Assembly: GCA_014084085.1 (NCBI GenBank)
Contig: NPFB01000001.1
Span: 179,611 to 243,610 of the forward strand
Source: Hondaea fermentalgiana
Lineage: Eukaryota > Sar > Bigyra > Thraustochytrida > Thraustochytriidae
Direction: 5' to 3'
DNA: 64,000 nucleotides
A model generated the notes under the pieces. That model was given only the letters and a program-made list of their open reading frames with translations. It was not told where the DNA came from and did no database searches. The position numbers were made by a program, and so were the translations under genes. Shown in pieces: positions 29,856-39,406 of the stretch. Position 1 is the first letter of the stretch; every line of letters starts with the position of its first letter.

Positions 29856-31144
29856 CATTCGAGTTAGCCTAGGTATGCCCCGAATATATAAGTAAAAAAA
29901 AATTTCCTTTCTCCGCGGGATGAATGCTGGTGCGGCCCGGAAGCGTCGCGGCTGCCTCCGTCTCTGTGCACTCGGCTGAGCGTCCTTTGCGGGGCGGCGA
30001 CGCGAGAGTCGACTAATTTCGATCATATAAGCTGTCAGAGCCTGGTTGTCCGGGGGCGAGGCTTGGCCATGTGAGGCGCACTGCAGCGTGGAGAGGAGGG
30101 GACCTGTCGATCGTGTGGCGAATGGGCCGTGGGCGTTGCGGAGCGTTTGCGCAGTGTCGAGGCGGAGGCGTCCGCGATCGCGCGTGGGCCGCCGGCCACG
30201 GCCTACCTGGCAGAGCGGTGAAGGACTTCCAGAGACACGATTTCATCACGCATATAAGAGGAATCTCCTTTTCAGGGCGCGCTGGGGTCGCGGCCAACGC
30301 GCGGAAGTGAAAAGAAGTACGGAAGAAGGCGCGGAACTTCCGAATCGCTTCGCGTCAGGTGCTCACGCGATCATCAACCTGGCAAGCAAAGTTGCGGTTA
30401 ACGAACGTATACGTGAAGAATTATGAACATTCGACGACAACATAAGCGTATGTTAGGCCCTTGTTTGCCGAGGCGACTTGGCCCGAGTCGGGGTTTCTCG
30501 GGCGGGGGCCTGATGTATCTCGCTGGGGAGGAGGAGACGGACGGTATGCGTACGTTTGACCTGTGCGCTGGTCAGAGAACGGATTGAAGCGAAGGTAATG
30601 TTAAAGCTGCGCAGCCAGCGACGTATGCTCGATAGAGTAGGAAGAAGATCGATTGCAGACGCAATCAGTCTGGAACAAGCATGCGAACCGCAATGGATGG
30701 TGGGCACGCAGGTTTCTTGCTTCTCGAATACGTTTGTTGGAAGATGGCTTGAACTTGTAGTAGACCTAGGAAAACGTAAAAAATTATGGGTAAGCAAGCA
30801 GGTGTCCTCAAGGAGGGATGGAGCGAGGCGGAGGTACGGAGTCGGTTCAGCAAGCGACGTATGCTCGATAGAGTGAGAAGGGGATCGGTTTTAGACGCAA
30901 TCAGCTAGGTGCAAGCAGGCTTCTTCCTTCTTGAAAAGGTTTACTGGAAGAACATGCGGTCTTTAAACGTATTGTTGAATGATGTCTTGTCCTGTCAATA
31001 GGCTTTGGTTAAGTAAGCGTAGGCAACGTCATGGGGCACCTCAAGAGGGGAGGGAGGAGGGTCCTCCTTCGGCGACAAACCCAAAATTCGGAAGCTTCAA
31101 GAGACACTCCAAAGAAAGGCAGACAGGTCTGACTGTGAGTAAGC
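29856..31144. other. Gene-poor region with a diverged duplication
   Basis: This 1.3-kb interval holds the calpain 3' end, a GC-rich part (to about 30350) and then AT-richer DNA with two diverged direct copies (separate entry). Open frames are short and conflicting. A GTGAGT donor-like site at about 31135 lies just before the next start codon. Confidence 0.55.
30611..31065. repeat. Diverged direct duplication, about 235-240 bp per copy
   Basis: Copy 1 starts at about 30611 and copy 2 at about 30847; both open with GCGACGTATGCTCGATAGAG and GACGCAATCAG. They share, in order, a CAAGCA element, TTCTTG...TTTG/TTTACTGGAAGA, TGGGTAAGCAAGC or TGGTTAAGTAAGC, and CCTCAAG(A/G)(A/G)GGG. Identity falls off along the copy with small indels. 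The family is unknown; it could be a decayed mobile-element or pseudogene fragment. Confidence 0.65.
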
Positions 31145-32398
31145 ATGGATGCGGGGCAATCTGACGACAAAAGCTGGCTAAACAGTGAAGATTTCGTTCC
31201 GATGTCGCCTAGAAGCGGAGATGACAATCATAGCCTCGCCGGAGGGGCCTGCGATGACGATCACATGGACATTGACATGGGTGGGCAGCAAGATGAGGAC
31301 GATAAACAAGCGCCTGCGATCAATGACAAGGCCACCGAAGCCGCAAATGCCACTGCACGACCTCTTCCTCATCGCCGCAGTAACCTCCGTCCCCACCGTC
31401 AAATTCGACAGTACCGTCTACGCCTCCGAGCTGACCGTCGTCGCCTCGCTCAATACAGGCGTGATTCGGGCCAACGCCGTCATCAACGCCGTCGCCTCGC
31501 TCAGGTCAGGCGTGATCCGAGCCAACCGCGCCACGTCGGGCGAATGGTCTCTCCTGCCCATGGGCGTGATGTCCGTGCCATCACCCGCAACGAGTTTCAC
31601 GACAAGGCATATGAATCTGATCCTGACCTCCGTGTCGCAGAGGCATCTGAAGCTCCTGACGAAGAGGCGTCGCTGTCAGGCGAGACGATGGTCCCTTCTT
31701 CGCGCACTTGTATGGAGCCACACGCCAGCAACGCCACGCAACGTACAAGTGCACTGCCGCACAATGCACAATCAGTTGCTGCGCGTCGACAACACCGCAG
31801 GCAGCATCTCATACATAAAATTATGCATGCGATATGCTCGGGCTTTGCAACCACGCGATCCTTTGTAAACATTGTTCCCTGCGAAGGAGACGTCAATTAC
31901 CTTATCATGGCATTGAGTGGGAGGGTTCGCATCGGAAAAGGAAAGGATGCCCCACGGACTTTGTGCTCATGGTGGAGAAAGCTTACAAGGTGCCCAACCA
32001 ATCCAAGCGTCTTCATGAGCCGAGGCAAGCGCCAAGATGGACAACTTCTTTTGGGTGACCAGACCGCTCAAATTATTAGAGATGAAGAACTATTGTTCGA
32101 GATGCAGGCGGACTTTAAATCTATTGGCAAAGTGAACTTATTCAAAGATGAAGACTCCACCTTCACCTTTTCGATCTTTGCCAAGCTAAGAAACGGCTCC
32201 CTGGTCACTTTTTTAGACGGGCTTGAGCTGGTGTACCTTACGAAGACGCACTCCAATCGTACTCCGCCGGACGCTTTGGAGAATGTGGAAACGAGGCAAC
32301 GCCAATGCATTGAAAGATATGGCAGAGAGAATGTTGCGAAACAGTTTATCTTCCGCGCTCATCGAGACGCTCTTCGAAGGAGTGCTAGCAGTCAATAA
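31145..32398 (+). CDS. Doubtful hypothetical protein
   Basis: Open frame of 417 aa starting at an AGCATGG context. The N-terminus is acidic (SWLNSEDFVPMSPRSGDD, DDDHMDIDMGG). A strongly basic stretch of Arg/Gln repeats spans about 75-130, encoded by an imperfect duplication of about 60 bp (CGCCTCGCTCA, CAGGCGTGAT) at about 31438-31535. The C-terminal half looks more like a folded domain (LLFEMQADFKSIGKVNLFKD, FTFSIFAKLRNGSLVTFLDG). I recognise no family. A second frame also stays open from 31185 to 31868, so the true reading frame or splicing in the first half is uncertain. It sits in an AT-richer, repeat-rich stretch unlike the neighbouring genes. Confidence 0.45.
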   Translation: MDAGQSDDKSWLNSEDFVPMSPRSGDDNHSLAGGACDDDHMDIDMGGQQDEDDKQAPAINDKATEAANATARPLPHRRSNLRPHRQIRQYRLRLRADRRRLAQYRRDSGQRRHQRRRLAQVRRDPSQPRHVGRMVSPAHGRDVRAITRNEFHDKAYESDPDLRVAEASEAPDEEASLSGETMVPSSRTCMEPHASNATQRTSALPHNAQSVAARRQHRRQHLIHKIMHAICSGFATTRSFVNIVPCEGDVNYLIMALSGRVRIGKGKDAPRTLCSWWRKLTRCPTNPSVFMSRGKRQDGQLLLGDQTAQIIRDEELLFEMQADFKSIGKVNLFKDEDSTFTFSIFAKLRNGSLVTFLDGLELVYLTKTHSNRTPPDALENVETRQRQCIERYGRENVAKQFIFRAHRDALRRSASSQ

Positions 32399-34447
32399 GA
32401 GATTGCGCGAATTATCACGACATCAAGCCACCAAGCGAGTTGTCATTTCCCTTTTTCAGCGGTATCGAATAGCACAGAGGGATAACCCGATTTTTCAGTT
32501 TTGCTTCAGCTTCGGCTTCTTTATTTGTGGTATTCGAGAAGCTGGACAGATTGATCGATAGTTGCGATCGATAGTTGTATCCGGTAGTTGCGATCGATAA
32601 TTGCAGCCGATCGTTGGATCGACAGTTACGATCGATAGTTGCGATCGATCGTTAGATCGACAGTTGCGACCGATAGTTGCGATCGATAGTTGCGATGGAT
32701 CGTTGGATCGACAGTTGCGACCGATCATTGCGTGTGGTGTTTGCCACACTTTACCACTGCAGTTAAAGTTGGATGCCCAGAGCGCTGTATTTTCCACCGG
32801 TCTGCAATTTTTACTACACGGGTGACCACTGTGAACAAAGCAACTCTGTGAGTGTCCTGACTGCTGCGTTTGTTGCGGCTTTGAAGGCTGCTTTTCCAAA
32901 CGGCACGATCACCAACGTGTGAATCGCTCTCCAACAGAGAACTGGCTAGCTCAAAAACTGGTTGGCTTTAGCTTTCACGATCTCTAGAGCTAGGAAACTT
33001 CGAATAACAAAAATTTTCTCTCTGCTTATTACGAACTTCGTCCCTTGGAGTCCATTTTCCACCATAGTATGGAGACTCCCCCGCGAAATCGTGGCAGAGG
33101 GGACAAGGAGCTCGGTCATTCATGACGCCGTAGACCTTAGCGGGCCACCAAAGTGCGCAAGGACGGGCAAAAGCATCCTCACGAGACAAGCAAAGCTTTC
33201 AGGGGTGCTTCAGCATTCAACTCGATCATTGTAGCCTCCATACACATCTTGAGCCTCTTTCATACTCATTCTCGTCATCCATCGCAAAGAGCAGAGATTT
33301 AGAGAATTCTTTATTTACACGGCTAATTCTCCTCTTGCAAGCGTAACAGATTCACTTGCGACCAGACGTCCTCTTCTCCCTCAGTCAGCCTCTGCCAGCT
33401 CAGCTAGAAGGCCAAGTCCATGGAGTAATTCTGCCGCACTTGCTATGGGCGGTTCCGCACTCGCAAATGTGTCGAGCGGCACCTGCAACCTGGGTGTTGT
33501 GCCAGAGCCCCGCCAATGTGTTGACAGTGAGGCCAGCCAGCTGGTCACTGCTGCAAAGACTGGCTGCCAGTAGAGCCAATGACGAGCTGCCAATGTGGCC
33601 AAGCTGGTTCTTCACTTGCTTGCTCGACATACTCACCAGCCACAGCTGGCTGTAGGTGACGTTTGAAGAGGGAAACAGTTGACTGGCAGTTGCCAATGAA
33701 GCGTCGTTTCGAGAAGTTGCGCCAGTGAAGACTCTTTAGCCAGCAACTGCAACTGCAACAGCCAGGAAAGAGACGCGCGCGCGCGCAGTGCACGAGCCAG
33801 CGCGGCGCACGTGCCAGCTATGGCCAGAAGCTGGCCACACACACCCCAGTCACGCGCGAACGAACGAACGAACGAGGGAGGAATCCAGGGAACCCCGACC
33901 AGTGGCCGCTGCACTACCGGATCGGCAGGGGCGCCTCCTGCCGCGCTCTCCCTCTCCTTCCCACGGATGCACTCGCCAGCGAGGGAGCGAGGAGAGAGAC
34001 CCTGCTCGCTACCGCGGACAACCTGGTCATCACGCCGCACGCGCGACTTCCTGTCGGCCCCGGCCGGCCAGGAGCAGGTTTCTTGGCACAGCGCGGTTTG
34101 TTTACTGTTAGGAGAGAGGCAGGGTGGAGGTCGGTGGATGCACAAATCCAAATCTATCACCGCAACGCCATGTAACGAGGGCCACAAACTTCCTGTCCAG
34201 CCAGGAAAAATGGGCTTCTTCCGACACACGGGCAGGCAGGCGGCCCGAGGTACGGATTCACGGACAATGATTGAGAGCTACGCAATTTCATTGACGCCAA
34301 GTGTCAGAGGCCGAGTCAGGCGAACCGGGATCGACCGGCGAATGAGAAAGTGTGGCAGACTCGCAATAGACGCAAGGTCTCGCTGTCGGTCCGCAAGCCA
34401 ACAAGAGCTCAGAGTGGTCCTCTACTAGCAAGAACGGCGTGGTCGCG
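32399..34447. other. Gene-poor interval with minisatellite
   Basis: About 2 kb without a convincing gene. It holds the 13-bp array (32550-32737), an AT-richer part to about 33330, a region rich in CCAGC/GCTGG words at about 33370-33750, GC dinucleotides at 33775-33787 and an (ACGA)n run at about 33856-33876. A 205-aa frame at 33811-34428 is low-complexity and not supported. The last 200 bases should contain the LRR gene promoter. Confidence 0.55.
32550..32737. repeat. 13-bp GATCGAT-rich minisatellite with 12-bp variant units
   Basis: About 15 units. The main unit is AGTTGCGATCGAT (starts 32560, 32586, 32637, 32675). A 12-bp variant, CGTTRGATCGAC, occurs at 32612, 32650 and 32701, each followed by AGTTRCGAYCGAT. 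Spacings of 38 and 51 between the variants show a higher-order pattern. Each main unit contains the palindrome ATCGAT. Confidence 0.9.
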
Positions 34448-35672
34448 ATGATGCTTCGGCATCTACTGCTCCTGGTCGTCCTTCTTTGTGCCTCACCCTT
34501 GGCGAATGGCGCAAGTTGCAGCTGCAACTCTTCCCCTTGTAACGGCTCATCGACTTATGCTTACTGCGCCGGAGTTATTGCCGAAGGCGAGGACCGCAAC
34601 ACTGACGTTTTCGTGCCCGCCCTTTCCTCCTTGACCTCGCTCACGCGCCTGTAAGTTTTCATCGTTGCAGAGTGTTGGCGAAGTATACTGACCAATCCGT
34701 CTATAATCGTAGCTCTCTGGAAAACAATGGACTGACGGCTATCTCTGAATCTGTTGGCCAGCTGACAAATCTGATTTATCTGTACGTGCATCACATTCAT
34801 CAATATGGCGAGTTGCCACTAACATTCTCGTTTCGAAAATCACCTAAATGCAGAAGTTTCCCCGTAAATAAGCTCACAGAGTTGCCCTCGTCGATTGGGG
34901 CTCTGACCAAGCTGACTTACTTGTACGTGAAAGAGGCCGAAGCTAATCGTTCTCGTAGGAAATTGGAAGAATTATCCTCACACATGAACGCGAGCAAACA
35001 CAGATTTCCTTACAGCAACTACCTCACGTCCCTCCCCGAGAGCATTTCGGGACTTTCCGAGATTACCTCACTGTAAGTTAGATGTTGTCATCAAATGATT
35101 GTCGAGCCAGAAAATGAGCTGTCACTAATACTCGTCTTTCAAAAATCATCTAATTGCAGAAATCTACGCAGCAACGAGCTCACTGATTTGCCCTCTTCGA
35201 TTGGGGCTTTGACCAAGCTGACTGCCTTGTACGTGAAAGTGGCCGAAGCTAATCGTTCCAGGAAATTAGAAAGATGACCCTCACACATGAACGCGAGCAT
35301 AAACAGAGCTTCTTCCAGCAACCAGCTCACGTCCCTCCCCGAGAGCATTTCGGGACTTTCCGAACTTAGGTACCTGTAAGTCAGATGATGTCATCAAATG
35401 GTCGTCGGAGACAGAAAATGAGTTGTCACTAACATTTGTCTTTCAAAAATCACCTCATTGCAGAGATGTCAACTACAACAAGCTCACGGAATTGCCTTCT
35501 TCGATTGGGGCTTTGACCAAGCTGACTACTTTGTACGTGAAAGTGGCCGAAGCAAATCGTTCCAGGAAATTAGAAAGATGAACCTCACACATGAACGCGA
35601 GCATAAACAGATCTTCTTTCAGCAACCAGCTCACGTCCCTCCCCGAGAGCATTTCGGGACTTTCCGAACTTA
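34448..35672 (+). CDS. Secreted leucine-rich-repeat protein, one LRR per exon (3' end lost in gap)
   Basis: Exon 1 (34448-34650) encodes a signal peptide (MMLRHLLLLVVLLCASPLA) and a Cys-rich cap (CSCNSSPC). Exons 2-7 are 34713-34781, 34854-34922, 35004-35072, 35160-35228, 35307-35375 and 35464-35532, each exactly 69 nt; exon 8 starts at 35611 and runs into gap 2. All introns are phase 2, 62-88 nt, with GTAAGT or GTACGT donors and TAG/CAG acceptors. Each 23-residue exon is one LRR of the type L--N-LT-LP-SI--L--L--L. Exons alternate between a LPSSIGALTKL form and a LPESISGLSEL form. The repeats fit the plant-specific/SDS22-like LRR class used for ligand binding. With the signal peptide the product is probably secreted or on the cell surface. 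Anything beyond the gap (membrane anchor, kinase) is unknown. Confidence 0.88.
34854..35672 (+). repeat. Tandem two-exon LRR modules of about 305 bp
   Basis: The unit is exon A (SSIGALTKL), intron B, exon B (PESISGLSE), intron A. Unit starts at 34854, 35160 and 35464 give periods of 306 and 304 bp. Introns B (about 78-81 nt, starting GTACGTGAAAG) resemble each other closely, and so do introns A (87-88 nt, starting GTAAGT, containing CACTAA and ending TGCAG). The array runs into gap 2, as expected if the assembler failed on it. Confidence 0.9.
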
Positions 35673-35772
35673 NNNNNNNNNNNNNNNNNNNNNNNNNNNN
35701 NNNNNNNNNNNNNNNNNNNNNNNNNNNNNNNNNNNNNNNNNNNNNNNNNNNNNNNNNNNNNNNNNNNNNNNN
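35673..35772. other. Assembly gap 2
   Basis: Run of 100 N inside the LRR array. The right flank is GC-rich and unlike the LRR modules, so the end of the LRR gene is missing. The remaining 248 bases to the next start codon are GC-rich leader or promoter of the bZIP gene. Confidence 0.95.
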
Positions 35773-36020
35773 GCGAGGAGAGGCGCGGCGGAAGCGCGCG
35801 CGGGCCCGGCGCGGCGGGCGGGCGGAGCTGATTTGGGTTTGAAAACTGAGGTCATCGATCTCGCCGCCGACGACCGATCTCTCTCTCAATCTCTCGCCCT
35901 CGTGCGCGCGCGCGCTCTCGCGCCGCTCTCGACGCGTACGCGCAGGCGCAGGAGCGGCGGTAGCGGCAACCCGACTGGTTGCGCGGCGGCAGCGCAGGCT
36001 GCGCGGGCCGGGGCAGGACC

Positions 36021-37406
36021 ATGAGCGCGAGCTTGAACTGGGCCGGCATGGACTCCGGCGCACAGCACGGCGACAAGGAGGACGCCGGCTTCGAGGGCGC
36101 CGGCTACGTGGAGCTGGACGACCCGTGGCTCGTCCTCGAGACAGAGCGCAGCAGGACAACGCACGGGTCGCCCTCGTGCGCCGAGAGCCCGCTGCACTCG
36201 GAGACGAGCGGGACCGAGGCCGGAGAGCCCCCGCTCAAGCTCGAGCCGACCAAGGCGCCCTCGCGCGTGTCCTCGAACTCGTCGCAGGAGAAAAAGGCCC
36301 GGCGGCGCGCGCCCGGCGGCGATAACGCAGCCGCCTGCAGGAGACACCGGCTGCGACGCAAGATCGAGCGCGAGGAACTGCAAAAGAAAATAGACTCCAT
36401 GGTCGAAGAACGAGGCATCTTCATGAGCAGAATCGCCGACCTCCAGTGCGAGGTCGAGGCCCTCCGCTGCGCGGGCCTCACCACAGACACGCGTTTGCGC
36501 ATGGAAAACGAGCTTTTACGTATGCAAGTCATGAAAATGCGCGCGTCTGTCTCGCAGCTTGTTCGCGGCGTGCAAAAGGCAGAAACCCAAGCAGAGGATG
36601 AGGAGACCATCATGCTCTTGCGCGGCTGCCAAGACTCCTCCGTGGCCCAAATACTCGGCATCGGCTACGGGTGCTACGATCACACCTGGCACGAGGGCAG
36701 ACCGTACTATCTCTTTCCCGGACAGCCCTACAACGTCTCCTTTCGCTATCAGCTCCTACCCCTCGGCTGCGACCGGAGCTCGGCGCGCCGCATCGCCCTG
36801 CGCTTTGACATGAACGCGCGAGACAGGTTTATCGCCTTGTCTGCCGCCGAAATGTTCAAGGTCATCTGGGGCTCGCTCTCTGACCCGGACTTTCTTGACC
36901 GTGTCGAGCACGATATTCAGCGCTCCACAGGCAAAATTCGCGACATTACGCCGCAAGTCTCGCATCCGGGCATCAAACTTATTGCTTTCGACGACGAGGA
37001 GCTTGGAACCACAGACACGCGTCTCTTTTCCGAGGCAAGGGTCATGTTGGAACCTTGCTTTGATGGACCTAATCCCCGCTACACTGAAAAGGTAGAGGCT
37101 TTTCTGGGCTGCAGCATCACCGCACCCACGAACATTGTCGAAGATAATTCCAGCGACCGCTCTTTTCTGCTCGGCCAAATTGTTCGGCCGCAGCCCGACA
37201 TCAAGGACGGCACGCTTTGCACTTCCATCTTTTCGGTGCCCTGCGACGAGAGCATCGATAGGTATCTTTGCGCCGATGGATCCTTGGGCCCCTCCATTGG
37301 CGAGCGCGTCACTGCCTACGCCGTGCACCTCGAGAGCCTTGGCAAGCAGATGATGCGCCAGGGTCTTTTTCCCGCAATCCCCCCTGAAACTGCGCCGCAA
37401 AACTGA
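36021..37406 (+). CDS. bZIP transcription factor
   Basis: Single exon, 461 aa, starting in GGACCATGA; 14 open codons upstream are not used because of weak context. The N-terminus is acidic and Ser-rich. The basic region contains NAAACRRHR, with Asn102 and Arg110 spaced N-x7-R as in all bZIP DNA-binding regions, followed by a helix (EELQKKIDSMVEERGIFMSR and onward to about 190) that serves as zipper and coil. The C-terminal half (about 210-450) looks like a folded domain (LGIGYGCYDHTWHEGRPYYL, RYLCADGSLGPSIGERV) that I cannot name. Stramenopiles are rich in bZIPs with extra C-terminal domains, so a regulatory or sensor domain is possible. Confidence 0.85.
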   Translation: MSASLNWAGMDSGAQHGDKEDAGFEGAGYVELDDPWLVLETERSRTTHGSPSCAESPLHSETSGTEAGEPPLKLEPTKAPSRVSSNSSQEKKARRRAPGGDNAAACRRHRLRRKIEREELQKKIDSMVEERGIFMSRIADLQCEVEALRCAGLTTDTRLRMENELLRMQVMKMRASVSQLVRGVQKAETQAEDEETIMLLRGCQDSSVAQILGIGYGCYDHTWHEGRPYYLFPGQPYNVSFRYQLLPLGCDRSSARRIALRFDMNARDRFIALSAAEMFKVIWGSLSDPDFLDRVEHDIQRSTGKIRDITPQVSHPGIKLIAFDDEELGTTDTRLFSEARVMLEPCFDGPNPRYTEKVEAFLGCSITAPTNIVEDNSSDRSFLLGQIVRPQPDIKDGTLCTSIFSVPCDESIDRYLCADGSLGPSIGERVTAYAVHLESLGKQMMRQGLFPAIPPETAPQN

Positions 37407-39406
37407 CCGCTCGTCAAAAAAGCTAGCAATTAAGCAACGTTTTTGCTTGACGACGTCTGCGAACCGCAATCCAATACCCGAGCAAGAGGGAGGCCCTATT
37501 TATATATATACACTCTATCATACGTACCTACATGCAAGATGTCCGTCCCCATTTGTCGCCCTTACCACCTGCAACTTCTCGCGCCTCGCTTTGAAACCGT
37601 GGGCGCACCCACACAGTCATACTGAACCTTTGCCCGACGCGGGGGTAATTTTTGCAGTCTTCGTCAGTCATGATGATAATGGAGATGACAACAAGAGCGC
37701 GCCCTCTTAGAGTGCTCCAACCCTGGTCGTTCCGCGGACGACAACGACAACGAAATCAGCAGTGACCGCGAAGGAGTTCTTGATGCCGGTCCTCTAAGAG
37801 AGTGAGGTCTCGGACACAGCAGCTCCTCGCATCTTCACCTTGCGCTGGCCCAACCGCCCCATCACGCTCCTTGGAGACAATGATTCCTGCAGACTACCTG
37901 AGATTTCCCAAATGGGAAATGGGTCCAGCTTTGGTGAGAAATATCATTCGTCCAAGGCTGTTCAACGACGAAACCCCCCGCGGGGCTGTTGCTGGCAACT
38001 TTTTCTCACTTTGCCACGCGTGAAGATTGGCCACAAAGTGTTCGAGAAAACCCAAATCCTCTTTTGGTGTTGGGGACGGCGGATGCTTGTACAACTGCTC
38101 CGATTGCAGTCGAAACGAAAATGCTGCGCGAGGGCCAAGCGGAAACAGTCTTCATGTTGTGTGCTCCGATGCCGACGGAAAGAATAGGCCTACTATCACC
38201 AAAACAAAAAACAATATGAAGTTGCTGACGAAAGACGAAGCGATCGGCGGCAAGGCGGCTGGCGGGTCGCTCGTATTCATCATAAACGCTTTCTGGTTGT
38301 GCTGCCAAGTTTACTTTTTGCTGGGGGAGGTGGTTCATTCGCCGAGAGTCCAGCCCCAAGCGCGAGTCGAAGTCTTTTGCGCCGAAAAGAGGAGAGATCA
38401 TCGTGCAACTTGCGAGAATTCTCCCGGCAAGGGTGTGGCGCGGGTAAGGCAAAGCGGAGGACTCGCGCGCAGGAGACTACGCTAGATTGCGCTGGCACAC
38501 AAGAGTTCGTTTGCAAGGTCGAGGTAATTTTTGAGCATCTCTGGTGCGCTCAAATTAACTCCAGAGAACGTGCTCGCGCACTGACCCTTCCGATTCACCA
38601 CGCGGTCGCGCTTTGGCGTGTCTACCTACTTTTTCACGCGCACAAAGCGGGTGTAAATCTCCGCTGCCTCGGCGCTGGCTTGCCTTCATTCCGCACGTGC
38701 AGCCGCGGCACGTGCCGACGGACGCTAAGCCTTACCTATACCTTTCCCTACTATAGCCCACGGCCGCGCGACGGCTTTTTTCAAATTCTTTTTTCCATTT
38801 TTCTTTTTTCATCAGCAGCCTTCCCAGCCCTTGCAGTCTCGTCGCGACGCAAGCCGCGCGGCGAGGCGCGCCTTTCACGCTTGCGCTTGCGCGAGGAGCC
38901 GCAGCCCACAGGCCGGCCTGAGCTAGCACGATGATACGTGCAAAGCGGCCGTTATACTGGCCAGCTTCGTGGAGAGAAAAAGAGGTGTGGGCAGGCACTC
39001 GATTGCGACGTTTCGACTGACAAACTGTGAATGCAATGAACTGACTGTGAAAGTCAGCGAATGAATAAACAAATGAATGGCACAAACTTTCCGAAGGGAA
39101 AAGAAGTCTCGTCGCACCTTTTTGGGGAGCTCCGCCAACCCTAGGATAGTCGATCAAGGGGCACCTGCAGCCTGCTGCCTTCCACAGACTTGCAGGCAGA
39201 CAAACAGACAGAGAGACCACTCCGACGGACAGGCGAAGAGGCCGAGCAAGAGGCCTTGCGACGTGCGTGCTTGCTTGCGATCGCGTTGTACTACGTTGCC
39301 TCCTCGACCACCCGTCAGTCGATGCGAGCAAGCCAGGCAGCCTGCTGCTGCAAACAAGAAGTGAGGTTTGCGTCACGCATCGGGCATTGACGCTGGCTCG
39401 AGCATC
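37407..39406. other. 2-kb region without a convincing gene
   Basis: A TATATATA run lies at about 37500-37510. Between 37800 and 38500 several overlapping frames on both strands (60-150 aa) have protein-like composition, for example a plus-strand frame at 38027-38485 and a minus-strand one at 38006-38452, but none shows a recognisable motif or clear start. From 38550 on the sequence is GC-rich and probably the upstream region of the FG-GAP-like gene. Confidence 0.5.

Noticed and set aside
32550..32737. CRISPR-like array
   Set aside because: Units are head-to-tail without spacers and the sequence is eukaryotic; it is a minisatellite.
32495..32899. Minus-strand ORF with repeated peptide (SQLSIATIGRNC-like)
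   Set aside because: The repetition comes from the 13/12-bp minisatellite, whose unit lengths do not preserve frame; no supporting start or domain.
33811..34428. 205-aa plus-strand frame before the LRR gene
   Set aside because: Low-complexity sequence with an (ACGA)n run and no recognisable fold; more likely promoter region.
38006..38485. Overlapping protein-like frames on both strands
   Set aside because: Neither has a motif, clear start or splice signals, and they exclude each other; left as unassigned.
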